From Alphaproteobacteria bacterium (GTDB taxonomy: Bacteria > Pseudomonadota > Alphaproteobacteria > UBA8366 > JADFVY01): a stretch of 13,931 bases of DNA. Within the stretch, counting starts at the first letter, position 1. Each line of letters starts with the position of its first letter. The notes beneath the pieces were generated by a model, which was not told the origin of the DNA, searched no databases, and saw only the letters and a program-made list of their open reading frames with translations. The position numbers were made by a program, and so were the translations under genes. Positions 7,317 to 13,751 of the stretch are shown here, one piece after another. The DNA lies in the NCBI GenBank assembly GCA_029881615.1, contig JAOUMF010000009.1:1-13931 (forward strand). Direction: 5' to 3'.

Positions 7317-7958
7317 TCAGGCGGCGGCGTCGGCCAGCTTCCATGGGGCGTGGCGGATCACGGAACCCGTGATGCCGTTGGTTTTGCGTACTTGTTGCAG
7401 TATTTCGGGGGTGGTATCGAAGCGGCCGGCCAGGGTCTGCGTGACGCCGATCTGCATCTGGCGGCTGCGCCATTTCGGAATGCAGCCCAGCCGGGGCAGA
7501 AGCCGGCCGATCCGGGCGTCATAGACGGTGACGATTTCGCGGTATCCGTTGGCGATGCAATATTCGACGACGGCGCAGAATATCTCGCTGGTCACATGGC
7601 TCAGCGCGGCCAGTCCCTGGCGTCCCACATAGTCGCAATCGACGGCGAACCGGCTGCCTTCGCAAATTCGTGGGTGGCGGGGCGCTTCCATGCCGTCCAT
7701 CAGGACCGGGAAGACGTCGCGCAGCATGTATGGCCCGGTCGTGGGCAGCATCCGCCAGGTTCCGACGAGGCGTTCCGACCGGTCGAATGCCATCAGATAG
7801 ACCGGATCCAGTTCGTCGAACCGGTCGATTTCAAGTCCATTTCTGGTTTGCACGTCCCAGCCCAGCCGTTCCTTGAAAACCCGGTGGCGCAACCGAAACA
7901 TGTCCTCAAAATCGTTCGCGCGGGCGTTGATGTCCGCATTCGTAACGATATCGATCAT
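7317..7958 (-). CDS. luxI: LuxI-family acyl-homoserine-lactone synthase
   Basis: A 213-residue autoinducer synthase that makes an acyl-homoserine lactone from S-adenosylmethionine and an acyl donor. With the start at ATG 7958 the conserved residues fall at R24, F28, W34, D45, D48, R69, E100 and R103, nearly the exact LuxI/EsaI numbering. TTGPYML (73-79) is also typical. GGAGGGA just upstream is a good ribosome site. A longer frame from 8018 would include a probable promoter and is rejected. The acyl chain (or an aryl group, as in RpaI/BraI) cannot be read from sequence. The gene lies 161 bases downstream of luxR on the same strand and is followed closely by the small protein and P450. The symbol is family-level. 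Confidence 0.95.
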   Translation of the reverse strand: MIDIVTNADINARANDFEDMFRLRHRVFKERLGWDVQTRNGLEIDRFDELDPVYLMAFDRSERLVGTWRMLPTTGPYMLRDVFPVLMDGMEAPRHPRICEGSRFAVDCDYVGRQGLAALSHVTSEIFCAVVEYCIANGYREIVTVYDARIGRLLPRLGCIPKWRSRQMQIGVTQTLAGRFDTTPEILQQVRKTNGITGSVIRHAPWKLADAAA

Positions 7959-8025
7959 TCTTCCCTCCACATCGACTGCAATCGATTGAAGGGCAGGGGG
8001 CGTTAAAGGGCATCCCACCAGTTCT

Positions 8026-8040
8026 TGCGGGTTGCCCGCA
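8026..8040 (-). promoter_or_regulatory. Candidate lux box before luxI
   Basis: The perfect inverted repeat TGCGGG-TTG-CCCGCA is centred at 8033. A -10-like TTTAAC (minus strand, 8007-8002) predicts a start near 7996, putting the repeat about 37 bases upstream, roughly where LuxR proteins bind. It lacks a T-tract, so it is not a terminator. Its odd length differs from classical 18-20 bp lux boxes, so binding is inferred. Confidence 0.4.
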
Positions 8041-8119
8041 GAGGTGAAGAGATGTTGAATTCAGGGTTGAATGGCGCCGTTCGACCGCGGCGCGCGGGGG
8101 TGGCTGCGGGTCTGGCCCG

Positions 8120-8848
8120 TTACGGTACGATAAGCCCCGTTATGATTGCCTTGACCACCGCGTGGGTCTTGTTACAGACGCCAAGCTTGCCGTTCGCCGT
8201 GCGCAGATAATGCAGAACGGTATCCTGCGAAAGGCCCAGGATCATGGAAATTTCCCATGCGGTCTTGCCCCGCGACGTCCAGAGCAGGCATTCGCGCTCG
8301 CGCGGCGCCAGGTGAACCGGTTTGCGCCGGGCCTCGGCATAGGCGGCCTTGATGATTTCCTCATGGCTGTGCAGCGCGATGATATGGATGTCGAATTTGT
8401 GGGTGTTCCACAATTCTTCCGACTCGGCCGGGCTTACGCTGGCCGCGATATTGAATGTCGCAAAGGCGCGCGCCGGGCCATGAACCGGGATGGTCATACC
8501 GTTGCGAAGTCCGAAATCGCCGGCCTCGTCAAGCATCAGTCGCTGACGGCTATCGCTGGGCTGCAGTTTGTAGAGGTCTTTCCAGGCGAACGGCGCGATG
8601 GTTTCGGTGGCCGTGGCCATCACCGGGTCGACATTGACATAGTCCCGGGCGATGTAATGTTCCGTCCAGTCCGCCGGATAACTGCCGATATAGACCGGTT
8701 CGTGGGGGCCTTCTGGCGGCTGGAGAATCAGATAGGCGAAGCGGTCGAACCCGCGCGACTGAAGTTCCGTTTCGACAAGCGTATGTATTGCGCCGACATC
8801 GCCGGCCGCCCCCAGTTTTTCCACAAAGGCCGCAACACTGCCTGCCAC
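8120..8848 (-). CDS. luxR: LuxR-family quorum-sensing transcription regulator
   Basis: A 242-residue cytoplasmic AHL receptor and DNA-binding protein. The autoinducer-binding domain (about 15-165) keeps the ligand residues W61, Y65, D74, P75 and W89, plus G117. The C-terminal LuxR helix-turn-helix (about 178-240) has PRERE, GKTAWEI (194-200), the SQDTVLHYL recognition helix and KLGV. It is complete and should sense the product of the adjacent luxI. The start is GTG 8848 with GGAAG upstream; an in-frame stop lies shortly before it, so there is no longer form. A second, broken copy of this gene's 5' half lies at 10216-10593. No terminator separates it from luxI, so read-through is possible. The symbol is family-level. 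Confidence 0.95.
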   Translation of the reverse strand: MAGSVAAFVEKLGAAGDVGAIHTLVETELQSRGFDRFAYLILQPPEGPHEPVYIGSYPADWTEHYIARDYVNVDPVMATATETIAPFAWKDLYKLQPSDSRQRLMLDEAGDFGLRNGMTIPVHGPARAFATFNIAASVSPAESEELWNTHKFDIHIIALHSHEEIIKAAYAEARRKPVHLAPRERECLLWTSRGKTAWEISMILGLSQDTVLHYLRTANGKLGVCNKTHAVVKAIITGLIVP

Positions 8849-8954
8849 TTTCCGTTCTTCCGGCTTTGTAATTCAAGTCATGAGGCTCAATCGCCGTCGC
8901 AACAGGATGCAATGGAACAGCGAAGCGTCCCCCCCAGTCAAGGAATAACTGCAA
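8582..8954 (-). repeat. Duplicated block, copy A (5' half of intact luxR and its upstream region)
   Basis: This 373-base stretch aligns from end to end with 10327-10699, also 373 bases. It covers codons 1 to about 89 of luxR and about 105 bases upstream. The non-coding part keeps a TTGACT -35-like site (8941-8936) and nearly identical flanking sequence, but I see no good -10 element. Confidence 0.85.
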
Positions 8955-9313
8955 TTACATCTATGTCCGGTTTGGGGATGTCATTGTTTTTTTGCAGATC
9001 GGGTCTGCCTCGCGGCGCGATGGCGGGAAACATGGGGCAGTGATTACCGCAATCATTCGTTGTCGTGGCGCCCCGTCGATGCCCCCTATCGGTGCGTGTG
9101 CATGCGGCTTTGCAAGGCAACAGGGCGGGGGTAGCCATCAAATCGGTGTTAATCCGAGCCGCGTTCAATGCGGCAGCGGGCGCCCGGCCCTCGCTCAAGG
9201 ATCGCGCGCCGCGGGTACAGGCGCGATGCCCGTTGGCGACAGAAAAACGCAAGGGGGGGCGTACATGCCGCCCACCCCTTGACCGGGCCAGTCGCACCGA
9301 CGCGCGGGTTCGC
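8849..9313. other. Gene-free stretch upstream of luxR
   Basis: These 465 bases lie between the intact luxR and the lipoprotein gene. The first 105 belong to the luxR duplication and presumably hold the luxR promoter. A dyad GCAGA-N5-TCTGC (8994-9008) follows. GCCCCCTATCGG (9081-9092) recurs at 10705-10716. The lipoprotein terminator sits at 9242-9280. Open frames here are antisense or lack ribosome sites, and I see no gene between 9010 and 9240. Confidence 0.6.
9242..9280 (-). terminator. Intrinsic terminator of the lipoprotein gene
   Basis: On the minus strand AAGGGG-T-GGGCG pairs with CGCCC-CCCCTT (11 pairs, one bulged T, 7-base loop), followed by GCG and five Ts. It lies 33 bases past the lipoprotein stop and separates that gene from the intact luxR. 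Confidence 0.75.
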
Positions 9314-10210
9314 CTAGGGGCCCGTCCGCACCGCCCAGAAACCGCCAACGATCTCGTTGGTGCCGGCGGCATCAGTGCTATAGATCACGCCGGCAGTCTC
9401 GCCGCCCATTGTCTGGTCCGGTCCATAGAAGGCGCCCGACAGGGAGCTGTTGGTGGTGGTAAAGGTGACGGTAGTACTCACGCCGTCGTTGAACCAACCA
9501 CTCGCCGTTCCCAGATAGGTGTTGCCGGTGATGGTTCCGGTTCCGGCCAAGCTATAGGTGGCCGGACCCGGACCTGTGCCGGTGCCATCACTTGTGAGGT
9601 TGGTGGTGCCGGCGTCAAAATTGGCGGTGACGGTTGCGGGGCCGGTGATTTGACTGGCGACGGACGAGCCAAGAACCCATCCATCAAAGGTCCCGCTATA
9701 TGTGCCGGTTGCGCTGGTGGGCATGACAGGTGTTTTCAGTCCGGCAGATGTATAGATGACGCCGAACACCGTCGCCGTTAAGAATCTAACCTCGGCGAAG
9801 GTGCCATATTGCGCCGTCGCCGGATCGCCATCGTCATCGTAAATATTGAAAGTGAAGCAGGTTGGCAGGCAGTCTGGGTGGGGGGAGTTATTGTAACTGT
9901 TAGCGGTAACATTACCGAGGGTATGATCGGCCCCGTCAATGTTCAAGGTCCAGGTGTCGGCGGTGCCGTCATAGACCAGCGCATTGGACAGGGATGCGGT
10001 TCCTTTGGTCGTCGTCGAATACTGCCCGTCGAGATTGACTTGCCATGAGCCGCCAGAGTTCAAATAATCCCCCATACCGTCGAGCCCGTTGGCTGTTGAG
10101 GGCAGGACTGACACATTGGTGCCACCGCCGCCGCCGCCTCCGCCTCCGCAGCCTTGTAATAACAGCGCGCCTGCCAGCGCGACGATCACCTCTATACTGT
10201 TCTTATGCAT
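9314..10210 (-). CDS. TbpB-like surface lipoprotein (transferrin-binding-protein-like beta-barrel)
   Basis: A 298-residue lipoprotein. A short signal peptide ends in LLLQGC (Cys21, lipobox), followed by nine glycines (22-30) that would act as a flexible tether. The rest is rich in Gly, Thr and Ser and predicted all-beta. The C-terminal part, with GTYSGTFDGW, LAGTGTITGNTYLGTASGWF and GAFYGPDQTMGGETAGVIY near the end, resembles the TbpB/HpuA-type barrel that often displays on the outer surface. A CxxxC pair (DCLPTC) lies mid-protein. No Slam or TonB-dependent receptor gene is nearby, so ligand and export route are open. ATG 10210 gives the right signal peptide; the frame extends to 10276. The stop of a truncated luxR lies five bases upstream, so transcription probably comes from that luxR's promoter. 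Assignment is by motif only. Confidence 0.75.
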   Translation of the reverse strand: MHKNSIEVIVALAGALLLQGCGGGGGGGGGTNVSVLPSTANGLDGMGDYLNSGGSWQVNLDGQYSTTTKGTASLSNALVYDGTADTWTLNIDGADHTLGNVTANSYNNSPHPDCLPTCFTFNIYDDDGDPATAQYGTFAEVRFLTATVFGVIYTSAGLKTPVMPTSATGTYSGTFDGWVLGSSVASQITGPATVTANFDAGTTNLTSDGTGTGPGPATYSLAGTGTITGNTYLGTASGWFNDGVSTTVTFTTTNSSLSGAFYGPDQTMGGETAGVIYSTDAAGTNEIVGGFWAVRTGP

Positions 10211-10215
10211 TTTCT

Positions 10216-10593
10216 TTATCTTTCTTTTGTTGTTAAGATTCTGACATTGCCTCCTGCTTGCTTTCGCGGAGGCCATGCCGCTCTACTGTCGCGTGCCGCT
10301 GGCGGTCCTAGGGGGCGGCCGCGGGGCCAGGCGAAAGGCGCGATGGTTTCGGCCGCCATGGCCATCGCCGGCTCGACATCGACAAGTCCCTTGGCGATGT
10401 AATGTTCCGTCCAGTCCGCTGGATCGCTGCCGAAATGGACCGTCTCGCGGGAACCTTCGGCCGGCCGGAAAATCAGGTAGGGGAAGCGGCGGAATCCGCG
10501 CGATCGCGGTGTCGTTTGGCCAAGCACATGCATTGCGCCGCCATAGCCGGCTGCCCGGAATTTTTCCACAAAGGCCGCAACGCTGCCCACCAC
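10216..10593 (-). pseudogene. Truncated second luxR copy, N-terminal part of ligand domain only
   Basis: The frame encodes 125 residues. The first 89 match residues 1-89 of the intact LuxR (58 identical by my hand count), ending at the conserved APFAW. The remaining 36 residues are unrelated, basic and proline-rich. The rest of the ligand domain and the whole DNA-binding domain are missing. W61, Y65, P75 and W89 are kept, but the key ligand aspartate is glutamate. DNA homology stops near 10327. The start is GTG as in the intact copy. The stop lies five bases before the lipoprotein ATG, so a short peptide may still be translated and coupled to it. I treat it as a decayed duplicate; an expressed fragment is possible. 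Confidence 0.8.
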
Positions 10594-10699
10594 TCCCCAT
10601 TCCCCCAGCCTCGTAATTTCAATCAGGAGGCTCGCCTGTCATCGCAACAGAATGCAATGGAACAGCGAAGTGCCCCTCCCAGTCAAGGGATAACTGCAA
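10327..10699 (-). repeat. Duplicated block, copy B (truncated luxR and its upstream region)
   Basis: Partner of 8582-8954, of equal length. Strongly conserved non-coding pieces include GCAATGGAACAGCGAAG and CAGTCAAGG followed by ATAACTGCAA. The promoter region was therefore copied with the gene. Confidence 0.85.
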
Positions 10700-10874
10700 A
10701 TAGAGCCCCCTATCGGCTCAACTAAATCACCGGTTGCGCTCTCAGGCGCCTGAATTGCCGTTCATCTGTGCCAGAAGTTCTTTAAATTGCCATCGCGGCG
10801 TCGCTCATGAGGTTCCACGACGCAGGGCCATACAATCGATGGCGCATCGAGCACGCTTCGGTTAGTCTCGCGCG
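10700..10874. other. Divergent intergenic region before the rhomboid gene
   Basis: Holds the shared 12-mer GCCCCCTATCGG (10705-10716) inside a small hairpin (GAGCC/GGCTC, 10703-10719). A 12-bp perfect palindrome TCAGGCGCCTGA lies at 10742-10753. No convincing promoter for the rhomboid gene was seen. Confidence 0.45.
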
Positions 10875-11582
10875 ATGTTTTTACCGCTCAAGGATTCCAA
10901 CCCGCTCAGGGTCATCCCATTCCAGATCGTCACCGTTGGTCTGATCGTGGCCTGCGTGGCGACCTTCCTGTGGCAGATTTCATTGCCGGAGGAAGCCGCC
11001 ACCGTCGCCATTTTCAGATTCGGGATGATCCCCGCGGTTTTGTTCGATATCGAGGAGATGCCGGCCGGCTTCGCCACGATACCGGCTGGCGCGACGCTGG
11101 TCACCTCTATGTTCATGCATGGTGGCTGGATTCATCTCGGCGGCAACATGCTCTATCTCTGGGTATTCGGCGATAATGTCGAGGATTCCATGGGGCATGT
11201 GAAATTCATCGTCTTTTATGTTCTCTGCGGCACGGCGGCGGCGTTGGCGCACGGGATTTCAGATCCCGGCTCGGTCAACCCGCTGATCGGGGCCAGCGGC
11301 GCGATTTCCGGGGTGCTGGGCGCCTATCTGTTGCTGCATCCCCGGGTTCGGGTGATCGTGCTGCTGTTTTACCGGCTCCCGCTGCCGCTGCCGGCCTATA
11401 TCGTGCTGGGCGGTTGGGTGCTGCTGCAGTTCTATAACGTCTATCTCGATGGCCAGTTGCCGGCCGGTAGCGAAGGCAACACCGCCTGGTGGGCGCATAT
11501 CGGCGGTTTCGCGGCGGGCATGGCGCTGATTCCCTATATGAAGCGCAAGGATCTGCCGCTTTTCGACCGGGGGCGATATTGA
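10875..11582 (+). CDS. Rhomboid-family intramembrane serine protease
   Basis: A 235-residue multi-helix inner-membrane protein. The catalytic serine is in GASGAISG (S141) and the partner histidine in WWAHIGGF (H208). The HxxxN oxyanion motif is H87-N91 in HGGWIHLGGNMLYLWVFG. The active site is therefore complete. Rhomboids cleave other membrane proteins within or near their membrane segments; the substrate here is unknown. The protein ends in a short basic cytoplasmic tail. ATG 10875 has a weak ribosome site. It stands alone on the plus strand, divergent from the quorum-sensing locus, and the tRNA promoter begins 14 bases after its stop. Confidence 0.93.
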   Translation: MFLPLKDSNPLRVIPFQIVTVGLIVACVATFLWQISLPEEAATVAIFRFGMIPAVLFDIEEMPAGFATIPAGATLVTSMFMHGGWIHLGGNMLYLWVFGDNVEDSMGHVKFIVFYVLCGTAAALAHGISDPGSVNPLIGASGAISGVLGAYLLLHPRVRVIVLLFYRLPLPLPAYIVLGGWVLLQFYNVYLDGQLPAGSEGNTAWWAHIGGFAAGMALIPYMKRKDLPLFDRGRY

Positions 11583-11595
11583 CGCTCGCGAACCC

Positions 11596-11624
11596 TTGAC
11601 GCGGGCCTTGCCCATCGCTAGTTA
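11596..11624 (+). promoter_or_regulatory. Sigma-70 promoter of the tRNA-Ser gene
   Basis: TTGACG (11596-11601), a 17-base spacer and TAGTTA (11619-11624) place the start near 11631, about 40 bases before the tRNA. Confidence 0.65.
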
Positions 11625-11671
11625 AGGCGCACCGAACGGGTCAGAGTAAATGCCCGGCGCCGGTCTCGTGC

Positions 11672-11758
11672 GGAGGGATGGCAGAGCGGTAATGCAGCAG
11701 ATTGCTAATCTGTGTACGTGAAAGCGTACCGAGGGTTCGAGTCCCTCTCCCTCCGCCA
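11672..11758 (+). tRNA. tRNA-Ser (anticodon GCU)
   Basis: The acceptor stem GGAGGGA (11672-11678) pairs with TCCCTCC (11748-11754), with discriminator G and encoded CCA (11756-11758). The anticodon loop TTGCTAA carries GCT at 11704-11706, reading AGC/AGU serine codons. A long variable arm (GTACG/CGTAC) typical of tRNA-Ser and a GAGGG/CCCTC T-arm with TTCGA are present. A T-rich stretch follows without a clear hairpin. Confidence 0.96.
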
Positions 11759-11854
11759 AACTTTCCCTTTTTATATTTCCCGGTCGGTTGGCTTGCCTGC
11801 CGGTCATTTCTGGATCTTTCCGGGCCTTGGTTCGTGCGATTTTCGGGGTCTCGT

Positions 11855-11868
11855 TTGATCGGGGTCAA
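11855..11868. promoter_or_regulatory. FNR/FixK/Dnr-type box upstream of apbE
   Basis: TTGAT-CGGG-GTCAA matches TTGAY-N4-RTCAA exactly. It is centred at 11861.5, about 42-45 bases before the start predicted from -10-like sequences at 11891-11899 (TCATAT or TATGAT). That is the class II activator position. Control by oxygen or nitric oxide is inferred. Confidence 0.5.
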
Positions 11869-11908
11869 GGCAATCGGTGGACCGGTATCGTCATATGATG
11901 GACAATGG

Positions 11909-11928
11909 ATTTCCGTCATAATGGAAAT
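11909..11928. promoter_or_regulatory. Inverted repeat ATTTCC-N8-GGAAAT before apbE
   Basis: A perfect 6-bp dyad with an 8-base centre, about 70 bases before the apbE ATG and near the predicted transcription start. It could be an operator or a leader hairpin; no regulator is recognised. Confidence 0.3.
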
Positions 11929-11997
11929 GGAGCGCCGTCATGTTGCGCTGGACTTTATGTTTCCAACTAACGAGCCGGCATGTCGCGAGGGAATGCA

Positions 11998-12999
11998 ATG
12001 CGTGACTTCAATGCTGTAACCCGCCGCCGTGTCTTGCGGATCGCCGCCTCGGCGGCCGGACTGGCGTTGGCGCCGGGTGTGGCGGGCTACGCCGCGGCGG
12101 CGACAGGGCCGCAACGGTGGGAAGGCGTGGCGCTGGGTGCCGACGCGTCGATCACCCTCTATCATCCCGATCCCTCGGCTGGCGGCCGGGCGCTCGATGC
12201 CGCGGTTGCCGAACTTCGCCGGCTGGAGAAAGTCTTCAGCCTCTATCGGGCCGATTCCGCGCTGTCCCAGCTGAACAGGGACGGTGCGCTCGACGCCCCG
12301 CCGCCGGAATTGCTGCGCCTGCTGGCGGAAGCCCGGCGATACAGCGAGATTACGGGCGGCGCCTTCGACGTGACGGTGCAGCCCTTGTGGCGCCTCTATG
12401 CGGATCATTTTGCCGCCGCCGGCGCGGACTCGGCCGGGCCCGCCGCCGCCGATATCGGGCGGGCGCTGGCGCTGGTCGATTATCGCGCGGTTACGCTGGA
12501 TACCGCGCGGATCGCCCTTGACCGGCCCGGCATGGCGGTGACGCTGAACGGCATCGCCCAGGGATTCGTGACCGACCGGGTCGCTGATATGCTGCGCGGC
12601 GTGGGGCTGGAGAATGTGCTCGTCGATCTCGGCGAGATGCGGGCGCTTGGCACACATCCCGACGGCCGCCCCTGGAATGTCGGCATCAAGGATCCGTTCG
12701 TGCCGGACGGTCTGGCGGCGCGCGTGCCGCTGGCCAATCGCGCCATTGCCACGTCCGGCGGTTATGGCCTGTATTTCGACGCGGCCGGCCGGCATCATCA
12801 TTTGCTCGACCCGCGCCGGGGCATTAGCCAAAACCGCTATGCCAGCCTGTCGGTGCTGGCGCCGACGGCCACCCGGGCCGACGCCCTGTCCACCGCGCTG
12901 TTCAATCTGGACGAAGACGCAATCGGGGAAATATTGTCCCGTATGGCCGAAGTAGAGGCTATCGTGATTCGAAGCGATGGAACCGCCGTCCGGGTTTGA
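11998..12999 (+). CDS. apbE: FAD:protein FMN transferase, Tat-exported
   Basis: A 333-residue periplasmic enzyme that attaches FMN to a Thr or Ser of target flavoproteins (for example Nqr, Rnf, NosR or urocanate-reductase types). The N-terminus has a twin-arginine-like TRRRVLRIAAS followed by a hydrophobic stretch ending near AAAA (about 35). ApbE motifs present are SLYRADSALSQLN (81-93), GAFDVTV (121-127), NGIAQGF (184-190), DLGE (210-213), ATSGGY (251-256), HHLLDPRRG (267-275) and DALSTALF (295-302). ATG 11998 follows GAGGGA; an ATG at 11980 lacks a site. An FNR-type box upstream suggests low-oxygen or denitrification use, as for NosX. No flavinylation target is in the window. The TrpF-like gene follows after 24 bases, probably in one operon. 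Confidence 0.93.
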   Translation: MRDFNAVTRRRVLRIAASAAGLALAPGVAGYAAAATGPQRWEGVALGADASITLYHPDPSAGGRALDAAVAELRRLEKVFSLYRADSALSQLNRDGALDAPPPELLRLLAEARRYSEITGGAFDVTVQPLWRLYADHFAAAGADSAGPAAADIGRALALVDYRAVTLDTARIALDRPGMAVTLNGIAQGFVTDRVADMLRGVGLENVLVDLGEMRALGTHPDGRPWNVGIKDPFVPDGLAARVPLANRAIATSGGYGLYFDAAGRHHHLLDPRRGISQNRYASLSVLAPTATRADALSTALFNLDEDAIGEILSRMAEVEAIVIRSDGTAVRV

Positions 13000-13023
13000 T
13001 GTGGCGGGCAGGGGAGAGGTCGG

Positions 13024-13677
13024 TTGGTACGGGTCAAGATCTGTTGTATTTCCAACCTCTACGAGGCCGAGCTTGCCGTGCGGTATGGCGCGGCGGCGCT
13101 GGGGCTGGTCGGGCATATGCCCAGCGGGCCAGGGGTGATCGGGGACGATTTGATCGCCGAGATCGCAGCCGCCGCGCCGCCGGCGGTCGCCACCTTCCTG
13201 CTGACCAGCGAGACCGAGCCTGACGCCATCGTCGATCATGTGCGCAAATGCGGCACCGGCACGGTGCAGCTTGTCGATGCCGTGAACCCGGCGGCCTATC
13301 CGACGCTGCGCAAGGCATTGCCCCATGTGAAGATCGTTCAGGTGATCCATGTGGCCGGGCCGGAGTCGGTCGCGGAGGCCAGGGAATACGCGGCCCTGGC
13401 CGATGCGCTGCTGCTGGATTCCGGGCGCCCGGCCGCGGCGGTGAAGGAACTGGGCGGCACTGGCCGGGTGCATGACTGGTGGTTGAGCCGGCGCATCGTG
13501 GCGGAAATACCCCGCCCGGTATTCCTGGCCGGTGGCCTGCGGCCCGATAATGCAGCCGAGGCCGCGCGGGAGGTCCGCCCCTTCGGGCTGGACCTATGCA
13601 CCGGCGTGCGCAGCGACGGGCAGTTGGACGAAGCCAAGCTGAAGGCGTTTTTCGGGGCGCTCCAGCCCGTTGTCTGA
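13024..13677 (+). CDS. Divergent phosphoribosylanthranilate isomerase (TrpF) family protein
   Basis: A 217-residue TIM-barrel protein. Family signs are VRVKIC at the N-terminus with the general-base Cys7, LLLDS with the general-acid Asp, GGTGRVHDW and LAGGLRPDN. Genuine TrpF converts phosphoribosylanthranilate in tryptophan synthesis. Several conserved pieces differ: the KICGIT loop is KICCIS, the SPR/SKR substrate arginine (R36 in Thermotoga) is replaced by a Gly/Pro stretch, and the SGVE phosphate loop reads TGVR. No trp genes are adjacent, whereas the usual gene lies by trpB. A paralogue with another substrate is possible. The start is TTG 13024 after GGAGAGG; it restores the canonical N-terminus. 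Probably co-transcribed with apbE. Confidence 0.8.
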   Translation: MVRVKICCISNLYEAELAVRYGAAALGLVGHMPSGPGVIGDDLIAEIAAAAPPAVATFLLTSETEPDAIVDHVRKCGTGTVQLVDAVNPAAYPTLRKALPHVKIVQVIHVAGPESVAEAREYAALADALLLDSGRPAAAVKELGGTGRVHDWWLSRRIVAEIPRPVFLAGGLRPDNAAEAAREVRPFGLDLCTGVRSDGQLDEAKLKAFFGALQPVV

Positions 13678-13701
13678 CAAGGGTTTGTGCTTTGTGAACC
13701 C
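13670..13701. promoter_or_regulatory. Two dyads, possible activator sites for xsc or end of trpF transcript
   Basis: TTGTC-T-GACAA (13670-13680) overlaps the trpF stop, and GGGTT-N11-AACCC follows (13681-13701). They lie about 80-105 bases before the predicted sigma-54 start, the usual place for enhancer-binding-protein sites. There is no T-tract, so they are poor terminators. Confidence 0.3.
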
Positions 13702-13751
13702 GCGACGCGATCATTGACTCCCGCCAACTGGATCAGCGGATAATGTGCTAC

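Noticed and set aside
7959..8018. Longer LuxI starting at 8018
   Set aside because: Would bury the probable promoter in coding sequence and shift the conserved residues 20 positions from LuxI numbering; ATG 7958 has the better ribosome site.
8074..8093. GC-rich hairpin between luxR and luxI as a terminator
   Set aside because: A 6-bp stem (GCGCCG/CGGCGC) is present but no T-run follows on the minus strand.
8162..9043. 293-codon plus-strand frame
   Set aside because: Antisense to luxR, whose ligand and DNA-binding domains are intact on the minus strand.
9065..9781. 238-codon plus-strand frame across the lipoprotein's 3' end
   Set aside because: Antisense to the lipoprotein and crosses its terminator; no ribosome site or domain.
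10123..10150. CCGCCG/CCTCCG run as a microsatellite or CRISPR-like repeat
   Set aside because: It simply encodes the poly-glycine tether of the lipoprotein, using mixed glycine codons.
11672..11997. Possible genomic-island attachment site at the tRNA-Ser 3' end
   Set aside because: No integrase and no direct repeat of the tRNA end was found in the window.
11938..13473. 511-codon open frame on the minus strand
   Set aside because: Antisense to apbE and the TrpF-like gene, both of which have clear family motifs.
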